A stretch of DNA of 64,000 nucleotides from Paraperlucidibaca baekdonensis (GTDB lineage Bacteria > Pseudomonadota > Gammaproteobacteria > Pseudomonadales > Moraxellaceae): contig NZ_QUNR01000002.1 in NCBI RefSeq assembly GCF_003387535.1, forward strand, positions 420,514-484,513. Direction: 5' to 3'. Below are positions 9,191 through 17,505 of the stretch, one piece after another. Positions within the stretch are counted from its first letter, which is position 1. The number at the start of each line of letters is the position of its first letter. A program made the translations under genes and the position numbers. Under the pieces are notes generated by a model, which saw only the letters and a list, made by a program, of their open reading frames with translations, searched no databases and was not told the DNA's origin.

Positions 9191-11525
9191 CTTTGACGTT
9201 ATCTCTACACGAGTAGCCCACGCACTGTGGGCTCCAGCAGATAAACACTATTTATCTGTTGCGATAAGTCGGCTTCATGACTTGGTCACCGTCACTCCCG
9301 AGTTAGCAATAGAAATTGGTATTTCCAAGGCAGAGCTATCTGAATTTTCTCAGCTTATTCAAGCGGAGGCGTTGAACAATCCCAGCCGCTCACCTGAGCT
9401 AGCGGTGATTAATGCTCCGCTTTTAGATGAAACGACGAATACGCACCCATTTCATGGATATAGGCAGCAGCACGCGGGGTATGTGATTTTACTGACATCG
9501 TTGCCGAATAATCATCCATTGAAAGTTGACTGTGATGAGTTAACGGCAAAGTTACTGACGCAAACGGTTAAATTAAATCTGTCTAAAACGTTAGATGAGT
9601 ACTCAGAGACGCTAGCTAAGGCAACCCGTATGCAGCTAATGGGTGCGCGGCTTGAGGATGAGCAAAGACAACCGTCATCTGATGCGTTGATCAAGGTGTG
9701 TTTAGCGCTACGTACTTTTGTTGATGCGGCTTCTCAGGGGCGGCCTATTGATGAGGTTTTGCCACTTTGTGAGCAATTCAATAGGCAGGCTAAGAGCTTC
9801 ATTAAAAATCCTGAGAAAACGAGAATCGGTAGGAAAGCTACCTCTGGCTCGAAACGAAAGGGGCAGTCAAAAAAAACACCACACCGAGACTCGAAGTCCT
9901 TGCTGAATTTATCGGCACCAGCACAGATACAGGTGATGCGTCAGGATCTGCATGTTGAGGAGCAGGTTGAGTTTATTCATGTTGCTATACCCCCTAAAAT
10001 CTCAAAGAAAGCGCAGGAAAATGATTGCTCTCCTTTAGAGCTCATGACTGAGCAAGCGATTATCTCGCCAAAAATTCCGCAGGACCATTCACGTCATTCT
10101 TCAATTGCAGTGGGCCGGTATCAGGCCAAGCAACTAGCAAATAGAAATGAGTTACTGCGGTGGGACGTGGTTAATTTAACGCATCATCAAATTCAAGGCT
10201 GCTTAGAGCTGCTCATTAAGATGTCTGCAGTTAAAAATGATCTAGGCATAGCATCATCATTTTTATTAGTGAGTCTGGTGACTGGTCGCTCACTTGTGAA
10301 CTTGCCAGGTGCGATCTGGATCGATCCAAGCGCGACAAAGTTTGATGAGTCATCCCTGAGTGCTCTAAGTGATGATCCATCAAAAATAAACGTTGTGTTG
10401 CTGCCTGCGATGGGCTGCTTAGCGCTTCGAGTAAACCAGCCAAATGTGGTCAAAGTGAGAGATTGGAATGGTGTTATTCCTCGGTCTGAGTTTGTGTTGG
10501 TTCCCGACTATCTGAGTGTTTCGCAGCTAATGTTGAGTCAGCTTGCTGGCCAAGATATAGAGCCTGAGCTGCTAGTTAACGTGAAAAAAGATCATATTGT
10601 GAGTGCTGCAATGCGTGTGGGGCTTTCACTGAAAACGTATGGCGTTTCTGCTACGCGGCTTTGGCAAACGCTGCCTAGACTTTTGCAAAGTGAGTCGGGC
10701 ATGAATACAGCCATGGCCTTACTGACCGACTGGCAAACATCGAATAGCGTGGTGGATCTTCATTATCACTGCGTTGAGGCTCAAAAGTTGGCGAGCCGCT
10801 ACAGGGCTAGTATGGATGCCTTGCTTCATTACGACACTAAATACTGGGTATGTGAAAAGCATCTACCTGCGCAAAAGTATTTTGTTGGTTCGCCAAACTG
10901 TATCTCTGCTAAGAAGCTTAAGGTGCTAATTGATCAGTTTGAAAATGCGCTCTTAGACCGATATGACATTGTGCAGCATGCCAACTTATTGACCTTATAC
11001 ACACTCATGGTAATGACTGCAGGGTTCGGCTTTCGCCATGCCATTTCACCGAAAATTGAGCTGCATCCGTTTCGAGATAGGATGATATTAAGCTATCAAG
11101 AAAAAGACGCGTTAAGGCAGTTAGTTTTGCCAAAGTTGGTCCAGAAGCAGTTGGCTGTTTATAGGGAAATGCGCATAACACCGATTGCCCATGGTGCCCC
11201 CAAAGTAGTGGGCAACAAGCTCAGCTTTTTCTTGATTAGCCCCAAGTGCTTGGTACGACCGTTTAAACCAGGTGGGTTTTCTAAAGAGTTAAAGGCGTAT
11301 GGGCTTGAATTCGAGCTTGAGCTGAACTCAATGCGGCGATGGATGTTTTCTGCATTGTTCAATGAAGGTGTGAGGGGCATTCAAACAGACTTTTACGGCG
11401 GGCATGGTGTCATGGGGCGAGAGCCGCTAACGACGTTTAGCTCTACCAACTTTGATTCATTTATAGCAGCTGCTGATGAAATGGATCGTGTTCTTGAAGC
11501 GACTGGCTGGCGAGTTCTGTCATGA
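9183..11525 (+). CDS. large tyrosine-recombinase-like protein, degenerate catalytic site
   Basis: A 780-residue protein. The C-terminal 170 residues resemble a tyrosine recombinase fold: TAGFGFRHAISPKIE corresponds to the box I Arg region, and LNSMRRWMFSALFNEGVRGI to the box II HxxR helix, with the first His replaced by Asn. YGGHGVMGREPLTTFSS corresponds to the GH...Y region, with no clear catalytic Tyr. A basic linker (about residues 215-235) separates a long N-terminal region without known motifs. It overlaps both neighbours. It is probably a non-catalytic or altered partner of the next recombinase; the family call is an inference from motif order. Confidence 0.6.
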   Translation: MNSFDVISTRVAHALWAPADKHYLSVAISRLHDLVTVTPELAIEIGISKAELSEFSQLIQAEALNNPSRSPELAVINAPLLDETTNTHPFHGYRQQHAGYVILLTSLPNNHPLKVDCDELTAKLLTQTVKLNLSKTLDEYSETLAKATRMQLMGARLEDEQRQPSSDALIKVCLALRTFVDAASQGRPIDEVLPLCEQFNRQAKSFIKNPEKTRIGRKATSGSKRKGQSKKTPHRDSKSLLNLSAPAQIQVMRQDLHVEEQVEFIHVAIPPKISKKAQENDCSPLELMTEQAIISPKIPQDHSRHSSIAVGRYQAKQLANRNELLRWDVVNLTHHQIQGCLELLIKMSAVKNDLGIASSFLLVSLVTGRSLVNLPGAIWIDPSATKFDESSLSALSDDPSKINVVLLPAMGCLALRVNQPNVVKVRDWNGVIPRSEFVLVPDYLSVSQLMLSQLAGQDIEPELLVNVKKDHIVSAAMRVGLSLKTYGVSATRLWQTLPRLLQSESGMNTAMALLTDWQTSNSVVDLHYHCVEAQKLASRYRASMDALLHYDTKYWVCEKHLPAQKYFVGSPNCISAKKLKVLIDQFENALLDRYDIVQHANLLTLYTLMVMTAGFGFRHAISPKIELHPFRDRMILSYQEKDALRQLVLPKLVQKQLAVYREMRITPIAHGAPKVVGNKLSFFLISPKCLVRPFKPGGFSKELKAYGLEFELELNSMRRWMFSALFNEGVRGIQTDFYGGHGVMGREPLTTFSSTNFDSFIAAADEMDRVLEATGWRVLS

Positions 11526-14473
11526 CTGTGATTAGCAACTCAGCTCATCACATAGAGGCTAGTTCTGCTCTAGCCGATATTTTTGGAGTTGATAAGAAAG
11601 CTATTGATAATGCGGTTTTTAGTTTTGAGAGGCCGACTGCAGACTTGCTGAGTGCCATTTTAGCGGCTGTATTTAAGAAGGGCTCCGTATGGTTCGACGC
11701 GCATAACTACGACACCGGGCAGTTGGTCAGTGCGTGCTTTAAGCTCATTCAGTCTCCCCATGATCAAGAAGCCTTAGAAGGTCAATATGAGCGGATTAGG
11801 GATGTTCTTGAGCTTCTGGGCAGAGATGATGTTGATCAGTTTCCCCTGGTCAAACAAAAGTCGGCGAAGCAGCTCAATCTGGCGGAGTTTTCTGCATCAA
11901 TTGGTCTGTCTGATGTTTGGATAGCGGAATCTGAGTGTCTTCTGAGAAGCGCTTACTCAGGCGGCATCTCTCTTGATAACCAACATCGCTTAGGTTTGCT
12001 GTGCCTTTGGCTGACACTAGCTTGTGGAATCAGCAGTAAGGGTGAGGTGGTTATTACGCTGAGAGAGCTAGCGGCTAAACGTGTGCGCACTTATCAAAGT
12101 TTGTATTGGACGTCTGGGTGTTATGAGAAGCGCCGAGGAGAGCGGCGACGTCAATGGCTAACAGAGGATACGGTGCTCCTGGCGCAAAGTATTGACTGGG
12201 CTGATTCTCGATGTGATTTATCAGTGAATTTTCAAGCAATTCGTGACGCGTTAATTAGTTTGAAAAAGTTAACTCAGTCATTCAGTCGACTCAATCAAAG
12301 GGCACTATTTGGCTCAGGCTTAGCCCGAGGCTTTATGTTGGCCAAGCTTCCAGCATTTGCTATTGAGTATATGCGCGGAGAGATTAGCTCCAGCTCACTT
12401 GATGAAAAGTCTCTGGCGAGAATTCTAGGGCGATCAAGTTTGCCTATCGACAGCTCCCAGGAAGGATCCTCGACGGGTGAGCACCTTTTTGACGATAAGC
12501 GCTTTGATCCTCCCCAAGATTCGCTTGAAAAGAAGCAGGGCTTAAGTGCTAGCGAACGCTCTGGCAAACCGCCACTGACGGAGTTGTCCAAAATACTGTC
12601 GAGCTCTAGCGCTGATGCCAAAAAGCAAGCCCAGGCCTTTATCAGCAGCGCATTGATGAATGAGCAGCCCCCCTTAATTGAGCAAATACTTGAGTGGGCG
12701 CAGGATCGTCTTCAAAAAAATGCGCCTCGCACTGTAAAGCTGTCACTTGATCATTTGCATGCGCGCCTTCTGCCCGTTGTTCCTGACTTTCAGCAAATTG
12801 ATGATCCTGATCAATGGTCAGCCCTTGTTGAGGAAGTTACGGGCTCTCTCGAGCAGCGAGATAAAGCGTTATCAGTCATGTCCTCATTTGCGAGTTACTT
12901 ATCAAAAACATTCTGCGAAGAATTTGAGTCAGCCGGTAGAACTGCGCACTCGGGTATTAACGCGCAATTCGTCACATCTGATGAGTTGAAATCAGCGCTT
13001 GTGTTGCTGGAGCGACGCTTAGATCCTGCGCTATTTAAAGTAGCGCGCGCTTTGACAGACCTAGGTTATGGCGCTGGGCTTCGACGCTCAGAAGCCGATG
13101 GATTAAGAGTGCAAGATTTAGAGCTTGGCAACGTTCCAGTCATTCGCGTGATTAAGCATTTGCTGCGCTTATTAAAAACTACCAACGCTAAACGCATTAT
13201 TCCGCTTGAGATAGCAGACTCACTAAGTGAGGGGCTTATCGGCCACATACAGGAACTAATGGACTCTGCAGGCTCCTCAGAGTCATTGATCTTTAATCAG
13301 CATGGCCATCAATGTTTGACGCTTGGCGATACGTTGTTCAATGAGATTACCAAGGCGCTCCAAGAAGTCTGTGGTGAGAAGAAAGTTAAATATCACAGCC
13401 TAAGGCACTCGTTTTGTGGCTTGCTGTTGTTGGCTCTTCTCTACAAGCAATCAAACCTGCAGGCACTCAAGGCACAGTTCCCATTTTTCGAGACAGTTGA
13501 AGACCTGCTGCCGACTATTCAAGGAGTGGCTTTAGGATCAGGTACTGTCGGGCGATTTGAGCTATCAACTGTTCGCTGCATGATGGGACATCTCTCTGAA
13601 TCGACAACACTACTTCATTATTTTCATTGGTTGGATCTCATTCGATTCGCTGGGTTTTCAAGGCCAGAAGCATCTATTCATTTATCGCTTCAGGCTAGGT
13701 GCGGCGCTGCTGGTTTAAAGCAAAATAGTCGTGGACGAGGAGCCAAAATAGCCAATGCGGCAGAGACAATCTCGAGACGCTTAGCAAGCGCTAGTCATGC
13801 TTTGCCTGAAAAGCAGGCGAGTGCAGTCGCAGCCACTGTTGAACAATTTGAGCAGTCATTTGGGCTTTTGAAGGCATTTGAAGAGGGTATGGAGCTGGCG
13901 CAAAAGATTAGTCAACAACGGTCTACTCAGCCAGCTGTACCATCAAGCATCGATGCCCAAATTGAACAATCAATTATTGAGGCAATGGATTGGGTTGAGC
14001 GCGTTTTTCAAACAGGCTCAATGGCCAAAGACTTGCCAAAGCCTTACGCACGACTGAGTGACGAAGGCGCTATTTCCTGCCAGCAAGCACTGCTTGCTTC
14101 CTTGGCGTCAGCTTCTCAACAGGATTTACTGCATTTATCCGAAGAGTTGTGTTGGCTGGCCGAGCACCGATGCGCACCTTATGTCACATATAGATTCGAA
14201 GAGCATTTACAGCTACAGCGCGGTATTCATCTGCTTGAGGCGTTGTTCGATCAATACCCCATACGCTTCCGCGTAATTGCAGAGAAGAAGCAAGGGAAGA
14301 AATTTGTCACAGAGTATGAAATTGAAACTAGTAATGCGCATCAGGTAGTCCCAGTCGATGGCGCTCGCTATCGTCTATCGCTCCGGCGAGGTGATAGCAG
14401 ATTTCCGCATCGTGGGATTACTTGGGTCACCATCGCATTGAGGATCTATATTCAACGAAAAATAAGCCTCTAG
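11522..14473 (+). CDS. large tyrosine recombinase (983 aa)
   Basis: The catalytic set is intact: Arg in LGYGAGLRRSEADGLR (about residue 520), the beta-hairpin Lys near LLKTTNAKR, HSLRHSF (His625, Arg628) and MGHLSESTTLLHYFH, with His near 691 and Tyr near 700. The catalytic domain sits mid-protein and is followed by about 280 residues of unknown function, while ordinary integrases are about 400 residues. It overlaps the 780-residue gene by four bases (ATGA). Its stop codon lies inside a perfect 32-bp palindrome. With the two upstream genes it forms a three-gene recombination module at the left island end. Confidence 0.85.
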   Translation: MTVISNSAHHIEASSALADIFGVDKKAIDNAVFSFERPTADLLSAILAAVFKKGSVWFDAHNYDTGQLVSACFKLIQSPHDQEALEGQYERIRDVLELLGRDDVDQFPLVKQKSAKQLNLAEFSASIGLSDVWIAESECLLRSAYSGGISLDNQHRLGLLCLWLTLACGISSKGEVVITLRELAAKRVRTYQSLYWTSGCYEKRRGERRRQWLTEDTVLLAQSIDWADSRCDLSVNFQAIRDALISLKKLTQSFSRLNQRALFGSGLARGFMLAKLPAFAIEYMRGEISSSSLDEKSLARILGRSSLPIDSSQEGSSTGEHLFDDKRFDPPQDSLEKKQGLSASERSGKPPLTELSKILSSSSADAKKQAQAFISSALMNEQPPLIEQILEWAQDRLQKNAPRTVKLSLDHLHARLLPVVPDFQQIDDPDQWSALVEEVTGSLEQRDKALSVMSSFASYLSKTFCEEFESAGRTAHSGINAQFVTSDELKSALVLLERRLDPALFKVARALTDLGYGAGLRRSEADGLRVQDLELGNVPVIRVIKHLLRLLKTTNAKRIIPLEIADSLSEGLIGHIQELMDSAGSSESLIFNQHGHQCLTLGDTLFNEITKALQEVCGEKKVKYHSLRHSFCGLLLLALLYKQSNLQALKAQFPFFETVEDLLPTIQGVALGSGTVGRFELSTVRCMMGHLSESTTLLHYFHWLDLIRFAGFSRPEASIHLSLQARCGAAGLKQNSRGRGAKIANAAETISRRLASASHALPEKQASAVAATVEQFEQSFGLLKAFEEGMELAQKISQQRSTQPAVPSSIDAQIEQSIIEAMDWVERVFQTGSMAKDLPKPYARLSDEGAISCQQALLASLASASQQDLLHLSEELCWLAEHRCAPYVTYRFEEHLQLQRGIHLLEALFDQYPIRFRVIAEKKQGKKFVTEYEIETSNAHQVVPVDGARYRLSLRRGDSRFPHRGITWVTIALRIYIQRKISL

Positions 14474-14495
14474 ACCGCTAGCGGTCTAGAGGCTT
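14464..14495. terminator. perfect 32-bp palindrome, possible bidirectional terminator
   Basis: The arms AAGCCTCTAGACCGCT (14464-14479) and AGCGGTCTAGAGGCTT (14480-14495) are perfectly complementary with no spacer. It contains the TAG stop of the 983-residue recombinase and lies directly before the end of the convergent 97-residue gene. There is no T run, so it could be a recombinase or resolvase site rather than a terminator. Confidence 0.5.
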
Positions 14496-14497
14496 CG

Positions 14498-14791
14498 CTA
14501 CAGTATCCAATGTACTTGGTAGTCCTGTTGCAGAGCAGTCTTTAAATCCTTTAAAGACTGCTCTGACAGCGTGAGCAGCTTTCCGTTGACCTTGAGGATA
14601 ATCGTAAGGTTCCAGAAATCTTGCTGCAAACGGATCTCACAATGCTCTGTCTGCAAGTCGAGCCTAGCGCTCAACTGACTTTGCCTAAGGTCCGTGACAG
14701 ATTGTTTGATCTGCTGGCACCGCTCAGCACAGCGTGGTCGCTCAACCTCATGCTCTAGCCAATTCAGTAATTCCGCCTCTAGTTTGTCCAT
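14498..14791 (-). CDS. small hypothetical protein (97 aa)
   Basis: A 97-residue protein I do not recognise. It is rich in Glu, Gln and Leu, with two Cys near residues 20 and 24 (RPRCAERCQQ), and is probably helical in its N-terminal half and strand-like after that. Its ribosome-binding site AGGAG lies inside an 11-12-bp hairpin (14792-14822). A second hairpin with 16-bp arms lies inside the coding part (14531-14565). It is convergent with the recombinase trio and separated from it only by the 32-bp palindrome. Confidence 0.6.
   Translation of the reverse strand: MDKLEAELLNWLEHEVERPRCAERCQQIKQSVTDLRQSQLSARLDLQTEHCEIRLQQDFWNLTIILKVNGKLLTLSEQSLKDLKTALQQDYQVHWIL
14531..14565. repeat. 16-bp inverted repeat inside the 97-aa gene
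   Basis: CAGAGCAGTCTTTAAA (14531-14546) and TTTAAAGACTGCTCTG (14550-14565) are perfect inverse complements separated by TCC. The element sits in the coding sequence for the C-terminal third of the small protein. Confidence 0.85.
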
Positions 14792-14822
14792 GAGTATCTC
14801 CTAGTGTGTATAGGAGGTACTC
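14792..14822 (-). promoter_or_regulatory. hairpin sequestering the RBS of the 97-aa gene
   Basis: On the minus strand CTCCTA pairs with TAGGAG, which contains the Shine-Dalgarno AGGAG, and the stem continues through GAGTA/TACTC with one C-A mismatch. It ends directly at the ATG. Such a hairpin would limit translation unless opened; this is inferred from sequence only. Confidence 0.5.
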
Positions 14823-14967
14823 AAACATTCGGTAATAAGAGGGTTCGTTGGCCGACTTTGCTCGTAGTTTGTTTGATTAAGCTCCTGCAGTTGATGCAGG
14901 AGACTTGGCAAACATGAGCGTATGAGATAGTTGAGACTGGCAATTATCGAGTGCCAGAATGGTAGTC

Positions 14968-14983
14968 GTTACAAATTTGTAAC
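14968..14983. promoter_or_regulatory. 16-bp palindrome upstream of the HEPN/LOTUS-like gene
   Basis: GTTACAAATTTGTAAC is a perfect palindrome about 115 bp upstream of the next gene, and could be an operator. The same 14823-15096 stretch also holds a hairpin of CTCCTGCA and TGCAGGAG (14882-14903) and no gene. Confidence 0.4.
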
Positions 14984-15096
14984 TATTCAACGAGGATTAG
15001 CCACTATCAAAGCCGATATCATCGCTCTTACCGATTGCTGGCGTTTCAACGTGGTCTAGAAGCTTGTTCTGAGGAAGGACTCTGGAGTTTGGTCTC

Positions 15097-15825
15097 ATGG
15101 AGTTAAAAACAGCTGTTGATGAGATGTTCAGAAAGGTTGGCAGAAACCTATACATCATTCAGCAAGTTGAAATGATGTTAAAAGCCTATCTGTCTCATAG
15201 CAGTATTTGTGGCTCTATGAGTGAAGCCGGTGATCCTCAGCAGCGGCAGCTGGATCGGTTTGCCTTGCAGACTATGGGAGGACTAGCTACCCAGTACTTA
15301 TGCTTAATCGATCCTGGCTATAAATATCCCGAAAATAATTCGCCAGACAAGTTTTCCGTACAGTTTGAAATAAAGGTCGACTCAAATACATTTATGCGCA
15401 AGGAAAGCACATTGACGCAGATGGTAGCTGATCGTAATGCACTAACTCATCACTTGATTGATCAGGTTGACTTAGAATCAATGGATAGTTGTCTTGCGTT
15501 AGGGTGCCAGCTAGATGCTCAGCGCGAGTTGCTCGTCGTTGAGCTAAATGATTTGAAGATAAACGCTCGCCATTTATTTGAAACTAGGAGTGCAGTCGCT
15601 GAGACTTTAGCGAGTGATGCTTTTCGTTATGCATTTGAGCAATCATGGATACTGTCTAGTCCCTTAGTACAACAACTAATAGGTTTCTCCACAACAGAGG
15701 CAGGACAAGTTGGGTGGCTAAAACTGGGTAAAGCAGCAAATTTTCTGAACAAAACTGTGCCTGAGGAAATAAAGAGTCTCAAAGCTCGCTATGGCTTTTC
15801 AACATTGATAGAACTGATGCGGTAA
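15097..15825 (+). CDS. putative HEPN plus OST-HTH/LOTUS-like protein
   Basis: A 242-residue protein. The N-terminal half is helical and contains ADRNALTHHLIDQ (about residues 110-122), which fits the HEPN ribonuclease motif R-x4-H. The C-terminal segment GWLKLGKAANFLNKTVPEEI followed by KSLKARYGFSTLIELMR (about 205-242) resembles the OST-HTH/LOTUS RNA-binding fold. The combination suggests an RNA-targeting protein carried by the island, perhaps for defence or control. Its stop codon TAA is the first part of an IS3-type terminus (TAATCCCCCC), so the C-terminus may have been trimmed. Both domain calls come from motif reading and need a profile search. Confidence 0.55.
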   Translation: MELKTAVDEMFRKVGRNLYIIQQVEMMLKAYLSHSSICGSMSEAGDPQQRQLDRFALQTMGGLATQYLCLIDPGYKYPENNSPDKFSVQFEIKVDSNTFMRKESTLTQMVADRNALTHHLIDQVDLESMDSCLALGCQLDAQRELLVVELNDLKINARHLFETRSAVAETLASDAFRYAFEQSWILSSPLVQQLIGFSTTEAGQVGWLKLGKAANFLNKTVPEEIKSLKARYGFSTLIELMR

Positions 15826-15842
15826 TCCCCCCATTTTTAACG
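15823..15842. mobile_element. solo IS3-type terminus
   Basis: TAATCCCCCCATTTTTAACG is the same terminal sequence as at the left end of the IS3 remnant at 29800. Only this end remains; an IS6-type fragment follows it directly. It contains the stop codon of the HEPN/LOTUS-like gene. Confidence 0.7.
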
Positions 15843-16006
15843 AATCATGCTGCAGTATCTAACCTATTCAATCTTGGAAGACACCTAACTTCAGCTAGTC
15901 ATTATCGACGCAGTAGCACAGCTACGTTCGCAGTGTGGAGAGCAGTGGTTGCTTAAAGGCGTAAAGGTCAACTATTGCTGAGCTAAGAAGTTAACTTGTC
16001 AGTACC
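15843..16006 (+). mobile_element. IS6-family remnant, 3' end with right inverted repeat
   Basis: Bases 15843-15956 encode the intact last 37 residues of an IS6-type transposase (VSNLFNLGRHLTSASHYRR core). The right terminal repeat AGTTAACTTGTCAGTACC is at 15989-16006. The 5' two thirds are missing. The terminal repeat overlaps the 3' end of the opposing araC gene and supplies its last codons. Confidence 0.85.
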
Positions 16007-17044
16007 GTTGCATTTTCTGTATTGGACGGGAGGCATAACAAACCAGCGTTTGAAGGCTCGTCTGAAACTTGCAGTATCGTGATAGCCAAGCAGCAAAGCG
16101 ATAGCCTCTACGGACAGTTGAGTATCACGTAAATAGGTAGCTGCCCGTCGGGATAAAATTTCGTCTCGTACTTGCCGAAAACTACTATTTTCCTCTTTAA
16201 GTTTACGCGAAAGAGTGCGTTTTCCCATGAATAAGGCTGCAGCGGCTTCTTCTTCGCATAGAGCTCCAGTAGGGTGTGAAAGCATTAATTTTTTGACTAG
16301 TGTCTGATAGTTCGGTTTATGGTTTTGAAGTCGCGCAAGCATGAGCTCGCACTGCTTAAATGCTAGGCGATAGTTTTCATTATTGGCTGAGGCGTTTGCT
16401 ACTCTGCACAATGCCATTGGGAAAGTAAGCTTTAATTGAGCGCAACCAAAATGAATCGATCCCGGCAAATAGTCCGAGTAGAAATCCTGATACGGGGGTG
16501 GGGGATGGCGAAAATAGACATCTGTCTCATATAAAGGGCTACCTACGATGAACTCGCCAATTTCGAAAAATGATTTGATGACTGCCTCCGCTAGGCACCT
16601 TTCAATATCTTCATCAAGCTGTACCTGAAAGCTAGCTATGCACTCAAGACGATCGTCAATCTGATGTAAGTGTAATTCAATAAAGCTTGCTCGCGTGGGA
16701 AGGAATGCTTGAAACGCTTGTAGTGCGGAGAGAAGGTCTGGGCTGCTGTAAGCGACCACGCCGACTACACCGTGCGTTGCAGGGGTTAGTCGCGAACCAA
16801 GTCGGAGTCCAAATCCAGATCTTTCAGATAGCGTTAGTGCATTTCGTAGAATTAGGATCTGCTGATGTACGGAGAGGAGGCTGTCCTCAATTAGAAACTG
16901 TTTAACGTTGAGACCTGTTCCGCATAGCAGCTTTGGCAATTGCCGTGCTGATAAGCCAAGTTCACGAGCGATCAGTCGCGAGTAACTTGATTGAATGTCG
17001 GCTTCGGAGGTTTGATTTCCTCTCTGCGGTGGCTTTATAGCCAT
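15983..17044 (-). CDS. AraC-family regulator of the first CYP153 module
   Basis: A 353-residue regulator with an N-terminal arabinose-binding-like domain (PF12625 type, about residues 25-215) and a C-terminal AraC HTH. The motif SVEAIALLLGYHDTASFRRA is near residues 310-330. It is divergent from the ferredoxin gene, and the intergenic region carries two 15-bp direct repeats 21 bp apart (17072-17107), the expected binding site. The last residues (GTDKLTS) are encoded by an IS6 inverted repeat, so the natural C-terminus was replaced, beyond the HTH. AraC regulators of this type commonly activate CYP153 and alk genes in hydrocarbon degraders. Confidence 0.88.
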   Translation of the reverse strand: MAIKPPQRGNQTSEADIQSSYSRLIARELGLSARQLPKLLCGTGLNVKQFLIEDSLLSVHQQILILRNALTLSERSGFGLRLGSRLTPATHGVVGVVAYSSPDLLSALQAFQAFLPTRASFIELHLHQIDDRLECIASFQVQLDEDIERCLAEAVIKSFFEIGEFIVGSPLYETDVYFRHPPPPYQDFYSDYLPGSIHFGCAQLKLTFPMALCRVANASANNENYRLAFKQCELMLARLQNHKPNYQTLVKKLMLSHPTGALCEEEAAAALFMGKRTLSRKLKEENSSFRQVRDEILSRRAATYLRDTQLSVEAIALLLGYHDTASFRRAFKRWFVMPPVQYRKCNGTDKLTS

Positions 17045-17071
17045 AAGCTCTTCTCAGAAAATTCCCTAAAT

Positions 17072-17107
17072 TGTCTTGAAATGTCCCTGTTATGTCAAGA
17101 AATGTCC
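17072..17107 (+). promoter_or_regulatory. AraC-type direct-repeat operator at CYP153 module 1
   Basis: TGTCTTGAAATGTCC (17072-17086) and TGTCAAGAAATGTCC (17093-17107) start exactly 21 bp apart, two helical turns, as AraC dimers prefer. They lie between the divergent araC and ferredoxin genes. A similar pair precedes the second module at 47440. Confidence 0.75.
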
Positions 17108-17170
17108 TCGCTTGCACATCGGGTTACCGACAAGCTAAGCCTCAAACAACATATGGTTAAGAGAGTAGCA

Positions 17171-17491
17171 GTGAGCAAAATAATCTTTATTGAGCGTGAC
17201 AACACCAGACATGTCGCAGAGTTTGAGGCTGGAACAACGCTGATGCAAATTGCCTTAGATAATGCTGTTCCCGGTATTGATGGAGATTGTGGTGGGGAGT
17301 GCGCTTGCGGTACCTGTCACATGGTTATTGCAGATGAGTGGTTCGGAAAGACAGGGGCTGTCAACGATGCTGAGGAGCAGATGCTTTCGATGACTCCAGA
17401 GCGAGCTAGGACATCGCGGCTGGGTTGCCAGGTCAAAACCTCTGAGGATATGGACGGTTTAATTATTAAGTTGCCAGAATTTCAAATGTGA
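17171..17491 (+). CDS. 2Fe-2S ferredoxin partner of CYP153 (copy 1)
   Basis: A 106-residue adrenodoxin/putidaredoxin-type ferredoxin. Cluster cysteines are Cys40, Cys46, Cys49 and Cys86 (DCGGECACGTCH then LGCQ), the C-x5-C-x2-C pattern. I chose the GTG at 17171: it has AAGAGAG upstream and gives the same length and N-terminus (SKIIFIERD) as the 106-residue paralog at 48646. It ends LPEFQM like the paralog. It carries electrons to the P450 encoded 14 bp downstream. No ferredoxin reductase lies in this module; the one at 50417 may serve both. Confidence 0.93.
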   Translation: MSKIIFIERDNTRHVAEFEAGTTLMQIALDNAVPGIDGDCGGECACGTCHMVIADEWFGKTGAVNDAEEQMLSMTPERARTSRLGCQVKTSEDMDGLIIKLPEFQM

Positions 17492-17505
17492 GCGCGGAGG
17501 TCACC

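Noticed and set aside
16991-17170. Long N-terminal extension of ferredoxin copy 1
   Set aside because: It would run through the AraC operator, and the 106-residue paralog supports the GTG at 17171.
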